This document shows positions 22,021 to 30,732 of a stretch of DNA of 64,000 bases, one piece after another. The stretch is taken from positions 75,453,001-75,517,000 of the forward strand of contig NC_088913.1 of assembly GCF_963576675.1 (NCBI RefSeq). The letters run 5' to 3'. The DNA is from Euphorbia lathyris. Lineage: Eukaryota > Streptophyta > Magnoliopsida > Malpighiales > Euphorbiaceae. The position numbers were made by a program, and so were the translations under genes. Within the stretch, counting starts at the first letter, position 1; the number at the start of each line of letters is the position of its first letter. The notes below the pieces were generated by a model that was given only the letters and a program-made list of their open reading frames with translations, searched no databases and was not told where the DNA came from.

Positions 22021-22521
22021 AGAAGACATATGATGTATGAGATATAACTTGCTTTGAGCAATAAAAGCTTTCTTTCTCTCTATATCCATGGCTTTCTAAA
22101 CTTCCCCTTTTAGCATCCATAGTTGTTAACTACTTAAGTTTAACTTCCGTATAGCATATTAGTTTAAAAAGATCCAGAGTTATAAAGCAACAATAGTTAG
22201 CCTTCAGACGAATCCAAGAGGTGTGTAGAGATGCTGGAACACAGCCATAACCCATGATGATGATGAGAGGGTGTCAGGCAGAGTTCAGAAGTCTCCACTG
22301 AGGATTGCTTTGAAAGGTATACTAGAGTTCCTCTATAACTCTTGTTCTAATTAAATTAATTTGTTATCATTAGTTACACTTAAAGGTTTAATATATTATG
22401 GATGTTAAATTTCATTTAACAATGTTTACTTCAGCAGTCGTTTGTCTTCCTACCCTTTTTAGGGTCATAAGAGCGATCCTGCACACATTATACACATCAG
22501 AAAAAAACGGTCCACATAAAA

Positions 22522-22533
22522 TGGTATCAGAGC
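22522..22533 (+). promoter_or_regulatory. Minus-strand primer binding site (tRNA-Met)
   Basis: TGGTATCAGAGC matches the 3' end complement of plant initiator tRNA-Met, the conserved primer site of Caulimoviridae. It marks conventional position 1 of the viral genome. Segment B breaks off just upstream of the matching place. Confidence 0.85.
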
Positions 22534-22576
22534 TTTCAAAGGATCTCACAAATAGTTAGAACTTTTTGAAATCACT

Positions 22577-22855
22577 ATGTCATCTTCATATACCAGTATG
22601 TTTGCATCACAGCTTAATATTCATAGGAAAGCAGTTGATAAAATTACAAGCGGCATAATTGAATTAGATTTAAGCAATAGTTTAGAAATTTCTATTCTAT
22701 TAGGCAAATTAATTATATTATTAGAATATTACCAACATCTCCTTAATATAGGAACTAGTGATCTAAATAGGCATATAATGTTAATAAGAAAAGTAGAAAT
22801 GATTAAATGCCTAATTAATTTCACAATCGTGATTTTTCAGAATTATACACACTAG
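22577..22855 (+). CDS. Viral small ORF, 92 aa, unknown
   Basis: First ORF after the primer site. It is largely helical by composition and isoleucine/leucine-rich, and no motif is recognised. It is followed after three bases by the next ORF. Open frame, position and tiling with neighbours support it as a real viral gene. Soymoviruses have similar small ORFs of unknown role. Confidence 0.6.
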   Translation: MSSSYTSMFASQLNIHRKAVDKITSGIIELDLSNSLEISILLGKLIILLEYYQHLLNIGTSDLNRHIMLIRKVEMIKCLINFTIVIFQNYTH

Positions 22856-22858
22856 ATA

Positions 22859-23182
22859 ATGGATATACCAGTTGAAAGTCTTAGGATTATTGCTGAAAAA
22901 CCATTAATTTATAATCAGGATATCAATCAACATATTATAAGTTGTAGAAGAGCATTACAAATTATGGAATTAAAAGATAGACAATTAGAAGTAGCACAAG
23001 GTGCTTTAGATGCTAAGCGTATTGAAAAGATAAAATTACAAAAAAGAGTTTTTGACTTAGAAGATGAAGTAAAACGATTAGAAGAAAAACATAGAGAGCA
23101 AGAAGAGACAATAGAAATTCAAAAACAAATAATTACTGAAAGTTACAGACATATTCAAGTTTTAATCAATGGAAGAGAATAA
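22859..23182 (+). CDS. Viral small coiled-coil ORF, 107 aa
   Basis: The C-terminal half is strongly charged and heptad-like (VFDLEDEVKRLEEKHREQEE), so a coiled coil is likely. The start follows the previous stop by three bases and the end overlaps the movement-protein ATG by 14 bases. Caulimoviruses encode small coiled-coil proteins for aphid transmission or virion association, but I cannot assign this one to either. Confidence 0.6.
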   Translation: MDIPVESLRIIAEKPLIYNQDINQHIISCRRALQIMELKDRQLEVAQGALDAKRIEKIKLQKRVFDLEDEVKRLEEKHREQEETIEIQKQIITESYRHIQVLINGRE

Positions 23183-24440
23183 AGAAATAACAGAACAAAC
23201 CCATACAGAAAATACTAATATCTACTATCAAATGGATACTTATGAAGGTGGTATAACTCAAACTTTAAGTTTTAAACCAGATATTTATCAGAAAATACAA
23301 GATGAAACTGAAGAGCTATCTGTAAATAAGATATTTAAAACAAAATGGTTTGAGAGAAATAAAAATATACGATATATTGTTCAGAAGCATGAGAATATTA
23401 TAGATACAACTACTATAAATGGTAGAGCAAGGATAAATTTAATAACAAATGACGTAATAAAAAGAGAATTATCCAAATTATCACATAAAGAAGCAAAGAA
23501 ATATAGGAATATTTACTTTGGAGGAATAGAATTCACTATAAAAGCATATTTTCAGAAAAATATCGATACTCCTATTCAAATATATGTATTAGATGATAGA
23601 ATATTAGATAATATCCAAGATGCCTTAATAGCAGTAGTAAGAGGAAACTTAATTTATCAGAAACTTAAATTCACAATTCAACCAGATTTTAGTATCTCAT
23701 TAGAAGATAAACATAAAGATCTAGCTTTAACACTCTATTATAAATTAGAAGGAATAAGAATGCCCCCAGGAAGTAAAGTAATTAGTATAGAAACAAAAAT
23801 GATATATGCCCTTACAGGTAATCATCATATCAGAAAACAAAATGATAGGGATATATTAGTACCAAAATTATATCAGGAAATATTAGAACCACTAGAACAT
23901 AAGGAAAATTCCATCATAACAATATCAGACGAAATATGTATAGATTTTAATTCTAGAAAACTACAACCAATCCAGAAATTATTACCTAGGATAGAAGGAG
24001 GAAGGTTAAGTTTTAAGAAAGACATAATAAGACAACCGAGAACATTAGATTTATTACATATATATTATGAAGATAAGTTACGAATAAAAGTAATATTATT
24101 TAATGAGCTACGAGCAACTGACTGTATAGCTGAAATTAATACAGGAACCAAAAGTTTAGTACATATTAGCCAAATAAATGAGAATAAATGTGAACTAATC
24201 GAACCACAAACTTATAACTGTCCAAATAGTACAAGAGAAATAATCATAACTAAAAGCATAAGAATTAGATTTAAAATTCAAGATCTAGAATATGAGATAA
24301 TTGTAGGAGTAACAGAATATGATAGTACATATGCACTATTATTAGGATACGACTTTTTAAATAAAATAAAATATAAGATAAATAATGAAGGAATTACGAT
24401 AGAGGACCAAAACAAAATACGGTATATAAATAAAATATGA
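23169..24440 (+). CDS. Movement protein (30K family) with C-terminal retropepsin-like domain
   Basis: This is a 423-residue ORF. Residues about 60-230 carry the 30K signature of caulimovirus movement proteins (YFGGIEFTIKAYF, DTPIQIYVLDDR, VVRGNLIYQKLKFT, FSISLED), which form tubules through plasmodesmata. Residues about 300-423 are extra compared with the roughly 330-residue caulimovirus protein. They resemble a retropepsin: a beta-rich start, IAEINTGTKS where D-T/S-G is expected, and LLGYDFLNK near the end, like the LLGNNFL of the viral protease. The Asp is replaced by Asn, so it is probably inactive as a protease. The ORF overlaps both neighbours by 4-14 bases. Confidence 0.85.
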   Translation: MEENKEITEQTHTENTNIYYQMDTYEGGITQTLSFKPDIYQKIQDETEELSVNKIFKTKWFERNKNIRYIVQKHENIIDTTTINGRARINLITNDVIKRELSKLSHKEAKKYRNIYFGGIEFTIKAYFQKNIDTPIQIYVLDDRILDNIQDALIAVVRGNLIYQKLKFTIQPDFSISLEDKHKDLALTLYYKLEGIRMPPGSKVISIETKMIYALTGNHHIRKQNDRDILVPKLYQEILEPLEHKENSIITISDEICIDFNSRKLQPIQKLLPRIEGGRLSFKKDIIRQPRTLDLLHIYYEDKLRIKVILFNELRATDCIAEINTGTKSLVHISQINENKCELIEPQTYNCPNSTREIIITKSIRIRFKIQDLEYEIIVGVTEYDSTYALLLGYDFLNKIKYKINNEGITIEDQNKIRYINKI

Positions 24441-24664
24441 ACATACGACAACAACTTGATAAAAAAGAGAAAAAATTACAAATAATAAAAACTATTATGG
24501 CAGAGACAATCATAGAATCTCAAATAAAATATTTAGAAATTGAATCTAAACAACAGAGACTAGAATGTGAAATCAAACAATTAAACTCTTTATTAGAACC
24601 ACCTAAGAAAGAATGGATCAAACTTGAAGACGAATGGATAAAAAGAATCTACAAAGATGAGTGA
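24437..24664 (+). CDS. Viral small coiled-coil ORF, 75 aa
   Basis: ATGA overlaps the movement-protein stop, and its own end overlaps the next ATG by eight bases. The sequence is Lys/Glu/Ile-rich and helical throughout. No family is recognised. Confidence 0.55.
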   Translation: MNIRQQLDKKEKKLQIIKTIMAETIIESQIKYLEIESKQQRLECEIKQLNSLLEPPKKEWIKLEDEWIKRIYKDE

Positions 24665-25091
24665 TCCTAACCAAAAATTGGACCAAATATGGATAGAGAT
24701 TGTAGCAAAAGAACAATTAAAGAATACTCTTAGTTTAATACAAGAAAACCATATTCAAATCCAAGAAATGATAACACATGAATTAACAAAACTGTGGAAT
24801 ACATCGGAAATACCAACGTTTAAGATAATTTTGGAAAAATTAAACATGTTAGTAGCTAATATAGACAAAAGAAAAAGACCCATAGAAGAAAGCTGTAGCA
24901 TTACCTCAGGAGAAAATCTAAACATTACTATAACACAAACTAAAACTCCAGAAATAGTACCCATAGATGCTTGGAGACGAAGCAAGGACCCAATAATGAT
25001 GGATATAAGTGAAATAAAACCTAAAATCCCTACAACCGTAAATAAAACCTTAGATCTGTTAACCGATTTACACAAAAAAGGACAATTCTAA
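24657..25091 (+). CDS. Viral ORF, 144 aa, possible virion-associated protein
   Basis: It lies between the small coiled-coil ORF and the coat protein, the place of ORF III (virion-associated protein) in caulimoviruses. The N-terminal half is helical and the C-terminal half is polar with prolines. No diagnostic motif is seen, so the role is inferred from position only. The coat-protein ATG follows four bases after its stop. Confidence 0.5.
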   Translation: MSDPNQKLDQIWIEIVAKEQLKNTLSLIQENHIQIQEMITHELTKLWNTSEIPTFKIILEKLNMLVANIDKRKRPIEESCSITSGENLNITITQTKTPEIVPIDAWRRSKDPIMMDISEIKPKIPTTVNKTLDLLTDLHKKGQF

Positions 25092-25095
25092 TCTA

Positions 25096-27099
25096 ATGGC
25101 CGAACAAGAACATAGTGTAATAACATTTCTTAAAAATCACGCCCAAGAAATTATTGAAAAGGAAAAATACAAATATGAACCGCTAAAAAACAGCAAACTC
25201 AAAGACAATGATGCTAAACCATCCAATGTAGACGTAAGCACCGAAGCCGAATACCTTCAACTAAAAATCGAAAAACAACATAAAGAAATCAAAGACCTAC
25301 AAAAAGAAAACATAAAATTAGTCATAAATTCGAGTACAGAATGGGTCGAAAAATATAAAAAATATAAACACAAATTTAAAAATACTAAAAAAGAATTAAA
25401 AGAAACAAAGCTAGAATTAAAACAAACAAAAACAGAGCTAATCCACATTACAGATGAATTAAAAGAATTAAAGGAAGAAGTAAGAGTCTTAAGAACAATG
25501 GTTAAAGAAGTAAAAGGGAAAACTATTCACATCAGTAACAGTAGTAGTGATAGTTCAGATAGTTCAGATATTCAAAGTGAAAATAAACTAAAAATCATTG
25601 GGTATATAGAAGAAGAAAATAAAGATGAAACAAAATTAATAGAAGAAAATCATCAAATAATGAAAGCATTAGAACAAATGAAGAACATTAATGCAATAAT
25701 AGAAGAAGAACCAGAAAGTAATATAGAAAACAACGAATACAACAACAAATACACTAGGTATGAAGAATCAGATATAGGATCAGAAAATATAGTAAACGAA
25801 GATGCCGATAATTATCCAGAAGAAGAAATGATAGACCCCAATTTAGACGTAGTAACTAAAAGAGTACCTACGATTCCACAACATATACCTATAGGCCAAC
25901 AAGGAGACTTTAAAGAATTTATAGGATCTATGTCTCAAGGATTAAATCCAAATGGATATTTTTTAGACTTAGATAATGTCTATGATGAACAAGAAATAAG
26001 TAGACGAATAAATGATTGGAATTTAGGAATGTACATAGCCTTAATGAATTCATCTCACACTGAAAATTTAGCTTATATGTATGACCTAATCTCTAAAACA
26101 ATGATAGGAAAAGTAGGATTTTGGATGGAATCTATAACTCATCAGTTAAGACCACAAATAGAAGCTTGTGCTCATGATTGGAAATCAATGTTATTATTAT
26201 TCGATATGGTATTAAAAAGAGAATTTTTAGGAGAAAGATGGTTAGTGGCTAGAGAAACAGTATTTGCTGAAAGAAAAGCTGAAATAATAATGAATTTGAA
26301 TAACATGAAATGTTGTAAAATTAGTAAATTACCAGAATATACTATCAGTTTTACTAAGTTCTTTTATGAAGCTAGGTTTTTACCACAAGAAGGATTGATA
26401 TACCAACAACTATATTATGACCACTTACCAAACCCATACAACGTAGAAGTTTCAAAAGAATATACTCAATTAGAACCAAAAGAAAATACATTAGGAGAAA
26501 GAATTAGAGTACTACGAGCTTATCTTATGCGAAAATGTGAAGAATATAGAGTTCAACAAAAGGTTAAAAAGGATAAGAAACTCGGGTTACGAGAAATATG
26601 TGGATTCACGGAAAAACGGTTAGTTTTTGGTTGTGATGATAAAATTAGGAGAAAATATAGACGATATACTCCTAATCGCACTTATAGACATAATCCGACA
26701 TATAAGAAGTCTTATACTAACAAGTATGATAATGGACGATTTCGACGAAAACGATTTAGACGATATAAAAATAATCCCGAAAATCGGAACAGATTTAGAT
26801 ATAAACGAAAATTTAGGAAAAGACGAGAAAGACCACTAAGGGATAAAAATACTAAACTTACAGAATGTAAATGTTGGAATTGTAATGAGAAAGGACATTA
26901 TGCTAATAAATGCCCTAAATTAAAACAAAAAGGTGTCAAATATATAGGAACAACAGAATTTATAATGAGTCTAGAACAAATAAGAGCCAGCGATGATAAA
27001 TGGCATAAAGAAGATGAATTTTATATTACTGAAACAGAAGGTGAGAACTCAGAAGAATTAGAACCAATAGAATATGAAGATAGTGAAACTAATAACTAA
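25096..27099 (+). CDS. Coat protein, full length, with long N-terminal coiled coil
   Basis: This is a 667-residue ORF. Residues about 45-140 are a long Lys/Glu coiled coil, and about 150-165 is a Ser/Asp tract (SNSSSDSSDSSD). An acidic stretch then leads to the capsid core at about 240-480. Residues about 500-580 are Arg/Lys/Tyr-rich and could bind nucleic acid. A CCHC knuckle is at about 592-605 (CWNCNEKGHYANKC), and the tail is acidic. The basic region plus CCHC and acidic tail match caulimovirus coat proteins. The N-terminal extension makes it longer than the roughly 490-residue caulimovirus protein. It is intact and ends in TAATG, overlapping the pol start. Confidence 0.88.
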   Translation: MAEQEHSVITFLKNHAQEIIEKEKYKYEPLKNSKLKDNDAKPSNVDVSTEAEYLQLKIEKQHKEIKDLQKENIKLVINSSTEWVEKYKKYKHKFKNTKKELKETKLELKQTKTELIHITDELKELKEEVRVLRTMVKEVKGKTIHISNSSSDSSDSSDIQSENKLKIIGYIEEENKDETKLIEENHQIMKALEQMKNINAIIEEEPESNIENNEYNNKYTRYEESDIGSENIVNEDADNYPEEEMIDPNLDVVTKRVPTIPQHIPIGQQGDFKEFIGSMSQGLNPNGYFLDLDNVYDEQEISRRINDWNLGMYIALMNSSHTENLAYMYDLISKTMIGKVGFWMESITHQLRPQIEACAHDWKSMLLLFDMVLKREFLGERWLVARETVFAERKAEIIMNLNNMKCCKISKLPEYTISFTKFFYEARFLPQEGLIYQQLYYDHLPNPYNVEVSKEYTQLEPKENTLGERIRVLRAYLMRKCEEYRVQQKVKKDKKLGLREICGFTEKRLVFGCDDKIRRKYRRYTPNRTYRHNPTYKKSYTNKYDNGRFRRKRFRRYKNNPENRNRFRYKRKFRKRRERPLRDKNTKLTECKCWNCNEKGHYANKCPKLKQKGVKYIGTTEFIMSLEQIRASDDKWHKEDEFYITETEGENSEELEPIEYEDSETNN

Positions 27100-27669
27100 T
27101 GGTAGCCATATATGTAGAAGCACCGGTAGAATATAAACCTAATAAGATTATAAAACGCCGCATATTTATAGATAGTGGAGCTGATATATGTTTAGCGAAG
27201 CAAGATGTACTAGTTCCCCATAAATGGAAAAGATCTAAAGGACATAAGGTCAGAGTTACAGGATTTAATGAACAAATGAAAGAATTAGATATTATAGCCG
27301 AAAATATGAGATTAATACTTAACAAGACAATCTTTCGATTACCCATAATTTATCAAGAAAATAATATGAAACAACATATATTATTAGGAAATAATTTTCT
27401 TGATTTCTTTAAAGTCCAGCTAATCAAACCTGAAACCATAAGTCTTTTAACTCCTTGTAATAAATGGATTATCCTTAAGCGCGTCCTACCTTTATATCCA
27501 CTCACAATACATAATATCAAAACAAATAGAGATACTAATTTAGAACTTTTAAAACAAAAATATTTAGACCATTTAAAGATCAACTTTGGAGAAAACCCTA
27601 TAACGTTGTGGGAAAAAGAAAAGATATATGCTAAGATAGAACTCATAAACCCTAATGATGTTGTTCGCA
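27099..27669 (+). pseudogene. Viral pol ORF, 3'-truncated copy
   Basis: This copies the first 190 codons of pol, covering the protease (here DSGADICLAKQ is preceded by Ile rather than Met). Homology to 18,774-19,344 stops at 27,669, where the inverted segment B begins. An accidental TGA follows a few codons later. It can encode the protease but no RT. Confidence 0.9.
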
Positions 27670-28453
27670 TTTTCTGATGTGTATAATGTGTGCAGGATCG
27701 CTCTTATGACCCTAAAAAGGGTAGGAAGACAAACGACTGCTGAAGTAAACATTGTTAAATGAAATTTAACATCCATAATATATTAAACCTTTAAGTGTAA
27801 CTAATGATAACAAATTAATTTAATTAGAACAAGAGTTATAGAGGAACTCTAGTATACCTTTCAAAGCAATCCTCAGTGGAGACTTCTGAACTCTGCCTGA
27901 CACCCTCTCATCATCATCATGGGTTATGGCTGTGTTCCAGCATCTCTACACACCTCTTGGATTCGTCTGAAGGCTAACTATTGTTGCTTTATAACTCTGG
28001 ATCTTTTTAAACTAATATGCTATACGGAAGTTAAACTTAAGTAGTTAACAACTATGGATGCTAAAAGGGGAAGTTTAGAAAGCCATGGATATAGAGAGAA
28101 AGAAAGCTTTTATTGCTCAAAGCAAGTTATATCTCATACATCATATGTCTTCTCCTTATATAGGTAGAAGATCAAAGGTGAAATTACCAAAAAGGAGATT
28201 ACATCATCACAAAAGTTAAAAGTACAAACTTTTAGGTTACACGTGTCGAATGCTTCTTATTTTGCTCTTCCACCTCAAGCTTTACATCTTGCCACTAATC
28301 TCTAATGTTTCCACCTCATGCTTCTTCTTTGGACACATGTCTCTTCATATCTTCATGTCTTGCCACGTGTTGATCTTATTGCCACCTTTTCTTTAGGTAT
28401 TGACACCTCGTTCTTATATTTCTTATTTTTCTTATCCATTTTTATCTCATTTT
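27670..28453 (-). promoter_or_regulatory. Viral intergenic region, inverted copy (segment B)
   Basis: This is the reverse complement of about 21,721-22,505. It includes TATATAAGG at 28,154-28,162 (minus) and AATAAA. It stops some 15 bases short of the primer site. Its promoter points left, into the antisense of segment A, while segment A's promoter points right. The two promoters therefore converge about 6.1 kb apart. Confidence 0.88.
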
Positions 28454-29554
28454 CTAAATAAATGGATCCTCCTCTTTTCTTGGATGGGCTTCTTCTTTGG
28501 GCCTTATGGAGTCAATATTCATGGGCTCAGGTCTTATGGGCTCAATTCTAATTAAACATGATTTTCTTGGGCCATATATAGATTCATAATGGGCTAATGT
28601 ATCTGAACTATGTTTATATTTCTTATCCATCAATTTCGTATGCATTTCTATCAAAATTTGTTGACTCGTTTCATCACCCATTTCCATTAAATAGTTGATA
28701 GTTATCATTTCTTCAACTTCTCCATGATTCGATCTGGCTATTATAGCCACCTTTTTATTTCTAATATAGTCTTCGAGTCTACATTTGATCGTATGGATTC
28801 CATGTGCTCGTTTTTCTCCTAACCAAGATTTAAAATTTTCTAATTTGCATGGAATGTCCCATTGATGGTCGGAATTATCTACATCAATCTTAGTGTTTCT
28901 ACCAGTCTTAAAAATCTGAGCAATTATTATCGGTTTCCCTTCTAAGTCCATAGCAGCATCAAAAATTTGAACACAAAATATTCCTCTTCCAAATCTTAAT
29001 CCAAGTTCGTCAATGGATCTGGGTATGATAGATGGGAGTTTTGAAACACTATTAAGGCTCTCATCAGTCATGACTTTGTCCAGAAATCCATATCGAAATA
29101 GTTTCTGAACAACATCTGGACTGCAGTCTTCTGAGCATATATACCTAGGGTATTTGGTCATCTTAATGGTTCTATATACGGTTTGACTCTTCTTATATGT
29201 AAAAAATTTCATGATATTCTTATATGCTTCTGTCATTTCTGGAGGGAATTGTATAACCTGGGAGGTTGTGATTTCTGATGAGTTCTGATTAATCAGCTTA
29301 GAATGGTTCAAGGTGGTGGCTCCTGAGAGTCCACTAGATGAAGTTGGCAGCTCAATTGGCTTCTTATGAAGATCTCCTAACAACTCATAAGATGATCTAG
29401 GAGTCATGGTTCGTATATTCTGATTGTTCTGAGACTGGAGTTTCTTGAGTTCTTCCTCAAGGTTGTCCAGAAAGTTCTCATGATTTCTGATCATTGCCAG
29501 CATCTGGCGGTTCTGATTTCTGATTTCTGATATTCGCTGGATCATTATCTCCAT
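28454..29554 (-). CDS. Transactivator-like protein, inverted copy
   Basis: The 366-codon ORF is identical in protein sequence to the ORF at 20,620-21,720, on the opposite strand. As in segment A, it overlaps the pol end by 77 bases. It lies upstream of segment B's promoter, so that promoter does not drive it directly. Confidence 0.8.
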   Translation of the reverse strand: MEIMIQRISEIRNQNRQMLAMIRNHENFLDNLEEELKKLQSQNNQNIRTMTPRSSYELLGDLHKKPIELPTSSSGLSGATTLNHSKLINQNSSEITTSQVIQFPPEMTEAYKNIMKFFTYKKSQTVYRTIKMTKYPRYICSEDCSPDVVQKLFRYGFLDKVMTDESLNSVSKLPSIIPRSIDELGLRFGRGIFCVQIFDAAMDLEGKPIIIAQIFKTGRNTKIDVDNSDHQWDIPCKLENFKSWLGEKRAHGIHTIKCRLEDYIRNKKVAIIARSNHGEVEEMITINYLMEMGDETSQQILIEMHTKLMDKKYKHSSDTLAHYESIYGPRKSCLIRIEPIRPEPMNIDSIRPKEEAHPRKEEDPFI

Positions 29555-30732
29555 TCCTGCTCAAAAAATCAGCTAAGATATTTTGTTTTCCAGAGATAGG
29601 TTTAACAACAAAATTATAGCAATTGAAAAAACTTTGCCAATGCCTTCTTTTGTTCAATTCTGGTAGGGGATCTATTTTATTTCTGATAAATGCTCCTACT
29701 TGTGTATTATCTGTTCTTATGATAAATTCTATGGGTAACAAATGATACCTAAATCCTTTAATTCCATTTTTAACAGCTAGTAATTCTTTTTCATTGATAT
29801 GATAATTTTTCTCTGAGGGTTTCCAAGTTCCTGATCTATAGCCACATATTAAAGGAGTTTCTTTGTCTATATCTTCTTTTCTATATGCGATGAGTACTGC
29901 TCCCCACCCGATATCACTAGCATCTGTATATAATTCTAATTGATCATTATCTTTAGGTAGTCTTAATTTTGGGAGAACTTTTACTGCTTCTTTTATTTTT
30001 CTTATAGTATCAGTGTGAGTTGTCGTCCATTCAAATACTTTATGTTTCTTAATTAGCTCTTGCAAGGGTTGTCGTAATTTTGGTAAGTCTTTTATATAAT
30101 CTGATGCATAATTTATTATTCCTAGAAATTGTTGGACTTCTTTCTTAGTATCTAATTTTTCTTTAAAATTTTCGATTCTAGTTACGATATGATCTTGTAG
30201 TTGTAATCCTTCACTATCTATTATATATCCTAAATATTCTATTTTATTTTTAAAGATTTCTGATTTCTTTTCAGATAAAAGGATTCCATGTTGTCGTACT
30301 GTTTTTATAAATGCATCTAGGTGCTGTAAATGGTCTGCTATATTATTGCTATAGATTAATATATCATCGACATAAACTACACAGAAGTCATTTAATTTTC
30401 TAATCTGGGGTGCATTTTTCAAACCAAAAGGTAACACAATCCATTCATAATGTCCTTGTGGTGCACTAAATGCTGTTAAAGGTCTTGATTCTTTAGTAAG
30501 CTTAATTTGCCAAAAGCCACTTTTACAATCAAATTTACTAAACCACTTTTTTCCTGATAATCTATTAATTAAATTTCTCTTATAAGGTAAAAAATATCCA
30601 TCAAAAATCGTTTTCTTATTTAGTTCTCGATAATCTATTACCATTCTTGCTTTGCCTCTCTTTTGTTCGCTATGTTTTCTTACTAAGAATGTCGGGCTAC
30701 TATGAGGGCTTTTACTTTCTTGAATTAATTTT
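29478..30732 (-). pseudogene. Viral pol RT-RNase H, inverted copy, truncated and internally deleted
   Basis: It covers pol from about codon 215 (LIQESKSPHSS) to the stop. The 5' end is fused to Copia integrase sequence at about 30,732, giving a chimeric open frame without meaning. An in-frame loss of about 27 bases (nine residues) just upstream of the YVDD box, in the segment after GLKNAPQI, would damage the RT. The protease is absent. Only a handful of other residues differ from segment A. Confidence 0.88.

Larger units (their letters stand above)
21721..22576 (+). promoter_or_regulatory. Viral large intergenic region: promoter, poly(A) signal, leader, primer site
   Basis: Two CACGTG G-boxes lie at 21,804-21,809 and 21,929-21,934. 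A TATA box TATATAAGG is at 22,012-22,020 and AATAAA at 22,060-22,065, so poly(A) lies just downstream of the expected start site, as in pararetroviruses where the RNA is terminally redundant. The tRNA-Met primer site TGGTATCAGAGC is at 22,522-22,533. The leader between start and first ORF is about 530 bases. It matches the family layout, and segment B carries a near-identical copy. Confidence 0.85.
17476..30732. other. Endogenous pararetrovirus (Caulimoviridae) array in Copia integrase
   Basis: The array has two segments. Segment A (17,476-27,669, plus) begins inside the coat-protein ORF. It runs once round the circular genome and ends in the pol ORF, so 17,476-19,344 repeats 25,801-27,669. 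The unit is about 8,325 bp. Segment B (27,670-30,732, minus) spans intergenic region, transactivator and most of pol. Copies differ by only a few substitutions per kilobase. A tRNA-Met primer site, promoter and all ORFs are recognisable. Genome size and order resemble soymoviruses and caulimoviruses. No integrase or terminal repeats are present, and several Copia residues are missing at the junction, so end-joining is the likely mode of entry. The exact genus cannot be set without a tree. Confidence 0.92.
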
